Source of the DNA: Dama dama
Taxonomy: Eukaryota; Chordata; Mammalia; Artiodactyla; Cervidae
DNA length: 64,000 bases
Assembly: GCF_033118175.1 (NCBI RefSeq)
Contig: NC_083681.1
Coordinates: forward strand, 12,542,001 to 12,606,000
Direction of reading: 5' to 3'
This document shows, in pieces, positions 11,654 to 20,977 of the stretch (positions within the stretch are counted from its first letter, which is position 1; each line of letters begins with the position of its first letter). The notes under the pieces are model-generated. The model worked only from the letters and a program-made list of their open reading frames with translations. It did no database searches and was not told the origin of the DNA. The translations under genes were made by a program, and so were the position numbers.

Positions 11654-12270
11654 TTTTTTTTAGGAGATTCATACTTTATTTCTCCAGTTGAAATAATTAT
11701 ACAGTCAAATATAAATTAAAGGCCTGGTTGTATAAGAAACCCAGGTCCTTTAGATGGTTCAGTTAAACAGGTAAGACCTCTCGCTGATTCACATGAGATG
11801 CATTCACTCCTTGGCCCAGATTTTGGGATTCTGCCAGCCTTGAGTTCATTAATAGTTTCTTTAAAATCCTTAAGTGTCAGATTCTCCTAGTAGTTGTCAT
11901 TTATTTGAACCATTGGTGGATTTACACAGGTCCCTAAACATTCTACTTCTATAAGAGTGAAAAGTTTGTCAGGTATAGTCTCTCCAATCTTTATTTCAAG
12001 TTTTTTTTTTTTTTTTTTTTTTTCTTAATGGCCTCCAGTATGCTGTCAGACTTTCAGTGCATGCAAGGCATAGCAGTGCATACTTGAATATACTTTCCAA
12101 CTGGCTTTGCAATCTATATTGTATAAAATGTTGGTACATCATATACACTCATCGGAGGTACTTGTAAAACATTTTCAGCCTTGTTCATAAGCAGAGTTGG
12201 GCAGCCATCCATTCTTTCTTTGGGCTAAATCCAGGATCAGATGCACAGCTTCTGCTTTATGCCCCTTTAG
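11654..12270 (-). pseudogene. NDUFV2: NDUFV2 processed pseudogene, 3' part
   Basis: The minus strand translates to the C-terminal half of mitochondrial complex I 24-kDa subunit NDUFV2. Visible segments are DLAQRKNGWLP, VLQVPPMSVYDVPTFYT, SDSILEAI, IGETIPDKLFTLIEVECLG, NPPMVQINDNY and LTEPSKGPGF, with a stop at 11716-11718. A short 3' UTR carries AATAAA (11675-11680 in reverse) and ends in A8 (T8 at 11654-11661). Loss of introns plus a poly(A) tail marks it as retroposed. In-frame stops, frameshifts and an A23 run (12001-12023) show it is dead. A BovB separates it from its 5' part. Confidence 0.9.
12001..12023. repeat. (T)23 homopolymer inside the NDUFV2 pseudogene
   Basis: On the pseudogene strand this is A23, placed where NDUFV2 has two lysine codons after EAI. 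The parent has about five A residues there. It therefore looks like a homopolymer expansion within former coding sequence. Confidence 0.8.
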
Positions 12271-13343
12271 GTGTTGTTGTTGTCCAGTCCTTCATTTGTT
12301 TCTGAATCTTTGTGATCCCATGAACTGCAGCACACCAGGATTCTCTGATCTTCAATATCTGCCTGCGTTTGCTCAAACTCATGTCCTTTGAATCTATGAC
12401 ACCATCCAACTATCTCATCCTCTTTTACCCCCTTCTCCTCAATCTTTCTCAGCATCAGGGTCTTTTTCAATGAGTTGGTTCTTCGCATCAGAAGACCAAA
12501 ATATTGAAACTTCAGCTTCAGCACCAGTCCTTCCAATCAATATTCAGAGTTGATTTCGTTTAGGTTTGACTGGTTTGATCTTGCTGTCCAAGGGAGTCTC
12601 AAGAGTCTTCTCCAACACTACAATTCAACACTACAGTTGTTCAGCATTCAGCCTTATTTATGGTCCAGCTCTTACATCTGTATGTGACTACTGGAAAAAC
12701 CATAGCTTTGATTTTACAGACCTTTGATTACAGAGTGATGTCTCTGATTTGTAATATGTGTCTAGGTTTGTCATAACTTTTTTTCCAAGGAGCAAGCATC
12801 TTTTTATTTCATGACTGCAGTCACTGTCCACAGTGATTTTGGAGCCCCCCAAAAGAAAGCCTATCACTGTTTCCATTGTTTCCCCATCTATTTGCCATGA
12901 AGTGATGGGACCAGAGACCATGATCTTTGTTTTTTGAACACTGGGTGTTTTCACTCTCCTCTTTCACTTTCATCATGAGGCTCTTCGTTTCTGTTCACAT
13001 TCAGCCATAAGGGTGATGTCATCTGCATATGTGAAGTTATTGATATTTCTCCCGTTGATCTTCATTCTAACTTGTGCTTCATCGAGCCCAGCATTTCATG
13101 TGATGTACTCTGTATAAGTTAAATAAGCAGAGTGATGATATACAGCCCTGACATATTTCTTTTCCATTTTGGAACCAGTCTGTTGTTCCACGTCCAGTTC
13201 TAACTGTTGCTTCTTGACCTGCATAAAGATTTCTCAGGAGGCAGGTAAGGTGGACCTTATATTCGCATCTCTTTAAGAATTTTCCACAGTTTGTTGTGTT
13301 CCACACAGTCAAAGGCTTTGGCATAGTCAATAAAGCAGAAGTC
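12271..13343 (-). mobile_element. BovB inserted in the NDUFV2 pseudogene
   Basis: A minus-strand, 5'-truncated and diverged BovB. It starts with the reverse tail gtgttgttgttgtccagtcc and ends inside RT motif A (attcgcatct ... aataaagcagaagt). Broken ORF pieces lie at 12267-12536, 12688-12954 and 13079-13345. NDUFV2 coding sequence lies on both sides, so the BovB arrived after the pseudogene. A-rich sequence at the right junction hides the TSD. Confidence 0.85.
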
Positions 13344-13344
13344 A

Positions 13345-13420
13345 TTTTTTTTTTTTAACAATTGTCTCTGTCCTCTTAAGAGTTTTCCACTGTGAAATCA
13401 AATGGAATATCTAGATTATT
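13345..13420 (-). pseudogene. NDUFV2: NDUFV2 processed pseudogene, 5' part
   Basis: Beyond the BovB the minus strand resumes with sequence matching the NDUFV2 segment that encodes [20 protein letters not shown], in order and without introns. It is followed by an A-rich run where the parent encodes VKN. Identity fades upstream of about 13420, so the retrocopy is 5'-truncated or decayed there and lacks the mitochondrial presequence. Confidence 0.7.
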
Positions 13421-13604
13421 GTCACATAATTTACTTTTACTTATTTATCAGCACACCTAAAATACTCCTGATCAAACAAGAACTACAAATAATTTGTATG
13501 TGTCTGTGATTGAAATGTTTTTGACATCTTCCTTCCACAACTTTAAAACAATTATAGAATATTTTTTAAACATACCTTGTTATGTATTCCTTCTAAGTAT
13601 CCTA

Positions 13605-13733
13605 TTTTTTTTTTTTTCTGAGTGCTTTTTTTTTTTTTTTCATTTATTTTTATTAGTTGGAGGCTAATTACTTCACAACATTGCAGTGGGTTTTGTCATA
13701 CATTGACATGAATCAGCCATGGAGTTACATAAA
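13605..13733 (-). mobile_element. L1-BT 3' tail with TSD and a split poly(A)
   Basis: About 95 bp of L1 3' end in reverse (tttttattagttggaggcta, then gtgggttttgtcatacattg). The 11-bp duplication tatcctatttt flanks it (13598-13608 and 13734-13744). Its poly(A), read as poly(T), is split by ctgagtgc at 13618-13625 into runs of 13 and 15. Confidence 0.85.
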
Positions 13734-13745
13734 TATCCTATTTTG

Positions 13746-14066
13746 TTAAACTTTCCTCATATTATGCGGATTTAGTTATTATATATGAGCTTTTTTTAAC
13801 CTAATTATCTTTAAATGTCCTATTTTATTTATTTAAAAAAAATTTTTTTAATGTCCAATTTTATTGCAAATTAAATACACGGATGGTATTTGGAAGTTTT
13901 TTTTCTTAAATGTTTTCCTTATGTGTATGGATATTAGGGAAAACTTGGTATTTTGGTATTAATTTTAATAATTCTGATATTGAAGTCCATAAAATTCTGG
14001 AAGCTCATCTTCCTTTGGCAATGTTTTCAGTTACAGATTTTTTTTTTTTTTTTTGTGGGATCTAGA
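13746..14066. other. AT-rich unique DNA
   Basis: Poly-A and poly-T rich sequence with no gene or family recognised. It ends in a T16 run at about 14039-14054. Confidence 0.5.
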
Positions 14067-14074
14067 GCATCTGT

Positions 14075-14339
14075 TGGAGAAGGAAATGGCCACCCAGTCC
14101 AGTATTCTTGCCTGGAGAATTCCATGGCTGGAGGAGCCTGGTGGGCTGCTGTCCATGGGGTCGCACAGAGTCGGACACAACTGAAGTGACTTAGCTTTCA
14201 CGCATGCATTGGAGAAGAAAATGGCAACCCACTCCAGTATTCTTGCCAGGAGAATCCCAGGGACAGAGGAGCCTGGTGGGCTGCCATCTATGGGGTCACA
14301 CAGAGTTGGACACAACTGAAGCGACTTAGCAGCAGCAGG
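14075..14339 (+). mobile_element. Bov-A2 SINE (dimer of Bov-A) with TSD
   Basis: Two successive Bov-A monomers, each running from ggagaaggaaatgg or ggagaagaaaatgg to gacacaactgaagygactta. The element ends in an agcagcag tail. The 8-bp duplication gcatctgt lies at 14067-14074 and 14340-14347. There is no tRNA-like head, as expected for this BovB-derived SINE. Confidence 0.9.
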
Positions 14340-14347
14340 GCATCTGT

Positions 14348-15095
14348 GATTATCTTACTAGTAGAGAAACTCAGAGACAAACAGAACGGACATTATAGGA
14401 AGAAAGAAAGGATTGTGAAGGAATTCTTGGGAATCCATGAATCCTTAATGTCTCATGACAGACATGCCAACATTCAGAGTGTGATGAAAGGAAACTGTCA
14501 GCACACCACTGTGATAGTGGAGAAGAGTGGACATTGTTTAGCTCAATTAGCTGGTCTTCACCTAAAAGCCTTCCAGATGAGGCCAAAATGAACTGCTGTG
14601 AGGTGATGAATCATGCGTTTTAACCTTAAAATATTCCTTTAATTATAAATACATCATTTTTTAAGCCTATACATTTCAGGTCTGGAAATAGAGCATTCTA
14701 CATCTGCAATTAAAATAAACAAATGTATGTCCTTTCCAGGATATGCAGAGAACACTAGTTACTCACAAAGAGGAACATACCATGCAATTTGACTCAGAAT
14801 AACACAGATGAGAAGTTAATCTGCTTTCTACACTCACCAACTCTCATTTAGAAGAGAAAACTCCTGAGGCATCATTTGATGAATAGCTAAAAAATTCATT
14901 CATAACATATATAACAGATATATTTAATATTCATAAGATGCATTCCCAATATAAGACCAATATTTTCAATATAAACATTAAATAGATATATCAGATGACA
15001 ATTAGTTTTTCTGAGGATTATGAGCATAGATTCTTGTGATATAAAAAGTTATTGCCTATTATTTTGTGCATTTAACATATTTAATTAAATGTGCA
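14348..15095. other. Unique DNA
   Basis: Contains an 81-codon ORF (14346-14591, plus) that I do not recognise. It has no domain and probably arises by chance. The rest is AT-rich with no repeat identified. Confidence 0.45.
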
Positions 15096-15098
15096 TCC

Positions 15099-15147
15099 TT
15101 TTTTTTTTTTTTTTTTTGAGATAAATGAAATGGTCTTTTGTAGTTTC

Positions 15148-15178
<31 letters not shown>

Positions 15179-16381
15179 TTTTTCCAGTGGGTTTTGTCAT
15201 ACATTGATATGAATCAGCCATGGATTTACATGTATTCCCAATCCCGATCCCCCCTCCCACCTCCCTCTCCACCCGATTCCTCTGGGTCTTCCCAGTGCAC
15301 CAGGCCGGAGCACTTGTCTCGTGCATCCCTCCTGGGCTGGTGATCTGTTTCACCATAGATAGTATACATGCTGTTCTTTTGAAATATCCCACCCTCACAT
15401 TCTCCCACAGAGTTCAAAAGTCTGTTCTGTATTTCTCTGTCTCTTTTTCTGTTCTGCATATAGGGTTATCGTTATCACCTTTCTAAATTCCATATACATG
15501 TGTCAGTATGCTGTAATGTTCTTTATCTTTCTGGCTTACTTCACTCTGTATAATGGGCTCCAGCTTCATCCATCTCATTAGGACTGGTTCAAATGAATTC
15601 TTTTTAATGGCTGAGTAATATTCCATGGTGTATATGTACCACAGCTTCCTTATCCATTCATCTGCTGATGGGCATCTAGGTTGCTTCCATGTCCTGGCTA
15701 TTATAAACAGTGCTGCGATGAACATTGGGGTGCACGTGTCTCTTTCAGATCTGGTTTCCTCAGTGTGTATGCCCAGAAGTGGGATTGCTGGGTCATATGG
15801 CAGTTCTATGTCCAGTTTTTTAAGAAATCTCCACACTGTTTTCCATAGCGGCTGTACTAGTTTGCATTCCCACCAACAGTGTAAGAGGGTTCCCTTTTCT
15901 CCACACCCTCTCCAGCATTTATTGCTTGTAGACTTTTGGATAGCAGCCATCCTGACTGGCGTGTAATGGTACCTCATTGTGGTTTTGATTTGCATTTCTC
16001 TAATAATGAGTGATGTTGAGCATCTTTTCATGTGTTTGTTAGCCATCTGTATGTCTTCTTTGGAGAAGTGTCTGTTTAGTTCTTTGGCCCATTTTTTGAT
16101 TGGGTCATTTATTTTTCTGGAATTGAGCTGCAGGAGTTGCTTGTATATTTTTGAGATTAATCCTTTGTCTGTTTCTTCATTTGCTATTATTTTCTCCCAA
16201 TCTGAGGGCTGTCTTTTCACCTTACTTATAGTTTCCTTTGTAGTGCAAAAGCTTTTAAGTTTCATTAGGTCCCATTTGTTTAGTTTTGCTTTTATTTCCA
16301 ATATTCTGGGAGGTGGGTCATAGAGGATCTTGCTTTGATTTATGTCGGAGAGTGTTTTGCCTATGTTCTCCTCTAGGAGTT
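15099..16381 (-). mobile_element. L1-BT 3' end, 5'-truncated
   Basis: Minus-strand L1 comprising the 3' UTR and the ORF2 C-terminus, truncated at ctctaggagtt. The tail has an A-rich run (15148-15157 plus ATT repeats), then 30 bp of non-L1 sequence (15118-15147), then a T19 run (15099-15117). A short tcctttt is shared by both edges (15096-15102 and 16381-16387), too T-rich to be a firm TSD. Confidence 0.88.
15483..16301 (-). pseudogene. L1 ORF2 C-terminal fragment, 272 codons
   Basis: Open from MEIKAKLNKWDLMKLKSFCT to the native end ILTHVYGI. It holds the C-terminal cysteine motif C-x3-C-x7-H-x4-C (CWRGCGEKGTLLHCWWEC) of L1 ORF2 proteins. Endonuclease and RT are absent by 5' truncation, so it is a dead fragment. 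Confidence 0.88.
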
Positions 16382-16508
16382 CCTTTTAAGTGTTAATATA
16401 CATAATATTTTCCTTCAGCTGCAGGTGATAAACAATGATTTTGTTTTCTACTCTATACAAATAATAAGCAGGATAGTGTCATTTGGGAAAAAATGTGAAG
16501 CTATATCT

Positions 16509-17020
16509 TTGGAAGAAAAGCTATGACCAACCTAGAAAAACATGCTAAAAAGCAAAGACATCACATTGCCAAGAAAGGCCCATCCAAAGCTATCGTTTTT
16601 CCAGTAGTCATGTATGGATGTGAGAGTTGGACTGTAAAGAAAGCTGAGGACCAAAGAACTGATGCTTTTGAACTGTGGTGTTGGAGAAGACTCTTGGGAG
16701 TCCCTTGGGCTGCAAGGAGATCAAACCAGTCCATCCTAAAGGAAATCAGTACTGAATATTCATTGGAAGGACTGATGCTGATTGGCCATCTGATGTGAAG
16801 AACTGACTTATTGGGAAAGACCCCGATGCTGGGAAATATCGAAGGCAGGAGGAGAAAGGGATGATAGAGGATGAGATGGTTGGATGGCATCACAGACTCA
16901 ATGGAAATGACTTTGAGTAAACTCCGGGAGTTGGTGATGGACAGGAAAGCCTGGCGTGCTGCAGTCCATGGGTTTGCAAGGAATTAGACACAAGTGAGTG
17001 ACTGAACTGAACTAAACTGA
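16509..17020 (+). mobile_element. BovB 3' fragment
   Basis: A plus-strand BovB C-terminus starting ttggaagaaaagctatgacc and ending in the tail gtgactgaactgaactaaac. The hexamer atatct is found on both sides (16503-16508 and 17020-17025) and may be a short TSD. The frame is open at 16523-16798 (VVMYGCESWTVKKAEDQRTD) and then broken. An LTR lies immediately downstream. Confidence 0.9.
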
Positions 17021-17030
17021 TATCTGTGAG

Positions 17031-17511
17031 TGCAGGGAGCCGGCCTGAACGTACAGGCCCCTTACGGCCCTAAGAGAGAACAAAAGATCTCTCTTTGTCC
17101 TGCCACCCCTTCTTGTTAAAGTATAGACTGGCATTTGTCTCCTTCAGGGAAAAAACACCCCTGTGACCTTTCGCCTGTTTTCCTGGTGCTGATAAACTCG
17201 TCATGCTTGAAGCCTGTTTTCTATCTAGTTAATGTTCTATTGATCTTAATCATGTTGGGCACTAGGGTAATGCTTTCCTGATCTTAAGTGTAGGAATTTA
17301 AAACATCTGTAGCTCTGCACGTATGCAAACCCTCGATCTATTCTTAGTAACTCCTGTCAGCGTATATATAGGCGTGGTATTCCTCAGTAAAGTTGTCGGA
17401 GTCAGACGCAAGCTGACTCCGTCCCTCTCAACCCCATCTTTCTGAGTCTTATTTCCTAGGTACTCTGGTAATTGCGTTCTCCACCAGTTCGTTTGCTGGC
17501 AGGCTCCGGCA
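17031..17511 (+). mobile_element. Solo LTR, betaretrovirus (ERVK)-type, with 6-bp TSD
   Basis: A 481-bp sequence starting TGCAGGGAGCC and ending GGCTCCGGCA, so it has TG...CA ends with short imperfect inverted repeats. Perfect 6-bp duplications tgtgag flank it (17025-17030 and 17512-17517), the size made by betaretroviral-type integrases. It is more GC-rich than its surroundings. No gag, pol or env sequence adjoins it, so it is a solo LTR left by recombination. It resembles what I remember of the bovine BTLTR1 group, but the subfamily was not checked. Confidence 0.85.
17363..17370 (+). promoter_or_regulatory. LTR TATA box
   Basis: tatatata in the 3' third of the solo LTR, at the expected place for the U3 promoter. 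An AGTAAA poly(A)-signal variant follows at 17386-17391. Activity is not shown by the sequence. Confidence 0.6.
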
Positions 17512-17517
17512 TGTGAG

Positions 17518-18540
17518 GAAGCTTCAAATTATAGTATCAGATTATGTATGACTTTCACAGATTAAGTTATTGCCCATGTGAAGCAACACATTATCAGAGA
17601 GAAATTATTTAGTATGTACATTATTAGGCCACAACAACCTCAAGTAATCTTGCCTTTGAAAGAGCCTCTTTTGTCATTGTTTTTTGAACAAGAGACTATT
17701 TTGCTAACTCTAGCTCTAAATTGTACATTAGCCCTAATACTTCCTTGCATGTGACAGTTCAATTTAGATGAGGATGGTCATAAAACATCAAGTTCTTCTC
17801 CTTGCAGTTCTCCTTTCCAGTGTCATCTGTGTTGGATAGAGGAGCTTCCTGATGACCTGTTGAGTTGGTGGGAAAAATGAATGAATGAATGAACAAATGA
17901 ATAACCAAATAAAGCCTAAAGCTGAAAATATTCCATGAGTGGCAGGGAGGGAGGGAGAAAAAGGAATATTTTTAACTTTTCATTCACTGAAGTTTGATGA
18001 GGTGATGTTTAGGTTCCTCGGGATTCACTTGTGAATTAAGATGGAAGAGTCAAATGTAATTTTTTCTAAGAGTCTCTGAGCCATAGAAATAGGATATTTG
18101 GGCCTTAGATATGATCACTTCTCAAATCTACTGTAAGCAGTATTTAAGTAGGACACAAGAACAGGAAGGAAGAATAATGTAATATAGAGAACCTCACATA
18201 TGCATAAGGGATCTTTCATGTATTTACTCAACTTCCTTTTGAAGTTAGTGGTAAGCCTTAAGAAATATTTTTTTGTGATGCCTTTTTTTTTTTTTTTTTA
18301 GTAATGAATTGGATTATTGGAAAACTTCTAGGTTTTATTGTTTAACAAAGAAATTCAGTTGCCATAGGTGATTATTATTGTAAGAGGTAAATATTCCCTA
18401 TAGAATTTCTCATTAACGTTGGACAAACTATAATGAAAAACAGGAATGACATTTCTTAGAATAGGTCCATTCTCAAGGGATTCATTAAGAAAAGATAATG
18501 ACATACATTGCATACCACCTAAAATGTGGACATGTGCCTT
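17518..18540. other. Unique DNA
   Basis: No gene or assignable repeat. Small (GAAT)n run at 17877-17892 and a T17 run at about 18283-18299. Confidence 0.5.
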
Positions 18541-18555
18541 CATTCTGTAGTTATC

Positions 18556-18752
18556 TTTGAAGTGAAGTCGCTCAGTCGTGTCCAATTCTTTGCAACCCCA
18601 TTGACTGTAGCCTATCAGGCTTCTCAGTCCATGGAATTTTCCAGGCAAGAGTACTGGAGTGGATTGCCATTTCCTTCTCCAGGGGATCTTCCCGACCCAG
18701 GGATCCATCCTGGGTCTCCCGCATTGCAGGCAGACGCTTTACCAAGTAGGGT
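18556..18752 (-). mobile_element. Bov-tA SINE
   Basis: In reverse: BovB-type tail (gaagtgaagtcgctcagtcg), tggaattttccaggcaagag, and part of the tRNA-like head (gatccatcctgggtctcccg, then gctttacca). The first ~20 bases of the head are missing or degraded, and I see no clear TSD. Confidence 0.85.
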
Positions 18753-20299
18753 TAAATTAATTAAGATTAAAAAATAACTATTAGAGAGAGATTTGGAAAT
18801 CCATGCATGAACTGCTAGCTTGAATATGACATTTTTTGAATGTCCTGTGTGCTTTTGAAAACCATTATTAGCATAGAATATCTGTGCCTAATATATTGTA
18901 ATAGCTCTTACTTAACCCTTCTATACAAGATTAGTGCAAACAATCAATCATTAGTAGCAGATTTTAGAAAGAAAATTCTGATGTGTTGATATGAATATAT
19001 TCCCATTAGCTCATTTTTCACTTGCAAAGACCAAGAATGTTTAGTTAAAAACCAACCTTGTCTAGGAATAGCTGCATTTCTGTCAGTGAGAAAGCTGATA
19101 GAAAGATTTGGCAGCTATAGAAATAAGATATACTCTAGGAGTTGTGTTTATTTTTTCCACATAAATTCCTTCAAGAAATATGTATGCCTCATTTTTTATT
19201 AGTGTAAAGGAGAAAAAAAAATCCCTTTCTCTTAGAAAATCCACTGTCACATATATTGGTATTTTTAGTACCTTAATAAAACCCAGGGATTTGTTCTAAA
19301 GAACATCACATTATGGATGTTTCCTTGAGAAAATGCAACAGTGAGCTTTAGTTAAATAAAGAATTATGCCTCTTTGTTTCAAGTGAGTTTAGTTTAAATA
19401 TAGTCATTTGAAATATAAGTTTAAGCAGAATTTTAATTAGCTTATAAGCCCTGAGATATACTTCTCAGTAATGCTGAGTGTTTTGAGTCTCTACTTTCAG
19501 ACTCACTCCATATTAATTTTAGCGTGATAAGCAACCTTGTCTTTCATGCATTTTAAAGTCAAACAAATAAGATTGTTATTGACTCTAGTCACTTTACATT
19601 AACTCTCTGGTACCTGGTTATTATCATCTGACCCAGAAGCTCAAAAGGATCCAGCATTGCCTCTGAAAAAGTTCCAAGTTAGAAGGGAACTGAGACATTG
19701 ATTTGCTAAGAGATAGTTGGTTTCTTGGACAACACATCCTTGTGTTCAGAGATAGAGGTAAAATATTAAGCATAGCCTCTGTTTAAACTCCTTACATTAC
19801 AAAGACAGTGTTAGTAAATGATAATAATCTTAGCTGCTCTATTAATTGCATAATGTACTAATAAATACTAATAGTTATTGAATATTCATTACAAATTTTG
19901 CTGTGCTAAGTCTTTACATTTAATTTCTTCTTCATCACTCACAACAATCTATGGTTTGTAAATTTTCCAGTGAGGTAAGGAAAATGACAATTATTAAATA
20001 TTTTACTTCAACATCACTCATCTTGGACATGACACAGAAGAGAGTCTGACTGAGGTCTATTTATGTCTAGAGTTCAAATATTTAACCTCTTTGCTATATT
20101 GTGAAAAGGCATTTGTTCTGTTAATTTGACGTACTACTTCTACTACTACTAACAAGCATTTATTAAACATTTGCTGATATCCTTCTAAATGATTCCCAAT
20201 AATTAATTCTTACATAGATTCTACTATCCCACCAACTACAATCAATAGTACTCAAGATAGTTGTCTTATCAAATATACAATCCTGGTAATATGCCTAAT
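18753..20299. other. AT-rich unique DNA
   Basis: No gene. Around 19850-20080 a tract resembles an ancient MIR/L2-class repeat (ctgtgctaagtctttacatt, then cactcacaacaatctatg) but is heavily decayed. Confidence 0.45.
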
Positions 20300-20307
20300 A
20301 GCATTAT

Positions 20308-20503
20308 TGTGAAAGTCACTCAATCGTGTCCAACTTTTTGTGACCCCATGCACTATACAGTCCATGGAATTATCCAGGCCAGAATACTGGAGTGGGAAGC
20401 CTTTCCCTTCTCCAGGGGATCTTCCTGACCCAGGGATTGAACCTGAGTATTCTCCACATGGCAGGTGGATTCTTTACCAGCTGAGGCTCAAGGGAAGCCC
20501 CAA
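20308..20503 (-). mobile_element. Bov-tA SINE with TSD
   Basis: A complete reverse-orientation Bov-tA from gtgaaagtcactcaatcgtg to the head ctcaagggaagcccc. The 8-bp duplication agcattat lies at 20300-20307 and 20504-20511. Confidence 0.88.
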
Positions 20504-20515
20504 AGCATTATAAAT

Positions 20516-20580
20516 ATGTGTATACACACACACACATGTGTGTGTGTAAATATATATATGTATTACACACACATAAATAT
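20516..20580. repeat. (AC)n/(TG)n/(TA)n microsatellite cluster
   Basis: An acacacacacac run followed directly by tgtgtgtgtg and tatatatatg. The adjoining AC and TG runs can pair as a short hairpin. It was probably seeded in the L1 3' region that follows. Confidence 0.75.
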
Positions 20581-20584
20581 GAAC

Positions 20585-20915
20585 TATAGTGTTTATAGTA
20601 CCCCTATTTACAGATGCCACCAAACTGGAAATTGTCCAAATATCCACTAGTGTTTGAATGGATAAACAAATTATAATATATTTAAAGAATAGAACACTAT
20701 AGAGCAACATTATGTTGAAATTCATAATTAAATGTTGAATGAAGGAAGTGTGCATTTTTTAAAGAAGTATGTACTAACCCAATTTTTATCCAATATAAAA
20801 ATAAGCAAAACTAATCTATGTTGTTATAAGTCAAAGTAATGATAACTCTCTGAAATGAGTAAAGTGACTAGAAGAGATATAAAAAGAAGACTCTGAGAAG
20901 CTAATATAATTTTTT
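20585..20915 (+). mobile_element. Old L1 (L1M-type) 3' UTR
   Basis: Typical L1 3' phrases are ccaaactggaaattgtccaa, atatccactagtgtttgaat and ggataaacaaattataatat, followed by decayed A-rich sequence. No TSD seen. Much more diverged than the L1-BT copies. Confidence 0.65.
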
Positions 20916-20929
20916 TGAGTGGTGATTAT

Positions 20930-20966
20930 TTATCTATCTATATCTATCTTTAACTATATATATATA
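20930..20966. repeat. (TATC)n/(TA)n simple repeat
   Basis: ttatctatctatatctatct followed by a TA run, directly upstream of the BovB 5' end. Confidence 0.75.
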
Positions 20967-20977
20967 CCTGACAAAAT

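Noticed and set aside
14346..14591. 81-codon ORF in unique DNA
   Set aside because: No recognisable family or upstream context. Its length is expected by chance in this window.
15174..15486. ORFs such as MVKQITSPGGMHETSA and MDLHVFPIPIPPPTSL recurring near each L1 tail
   Set aside because: They lie in the L1 3' UTR in both directions, with no conserved start context or domain. They are repeat shadows, not genes.
15625..15966. 113-codon plus-strand ORF repeated almost unchanged at 36483, 56734 and 60575
   Set aside because: It is the antisense of L1 ORF2 C-terminal coding sequence. Its recurrence is explained by the repeat, and the same holds for the 114-codon ORFs at 15979, 36837 and 60929.
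20516..20580. AC/TG palindrome as a regulatory hairpin or origin
   Set aside because: Simple microsatellite in a decayed L1 3' UTR. Nothing else supports function.
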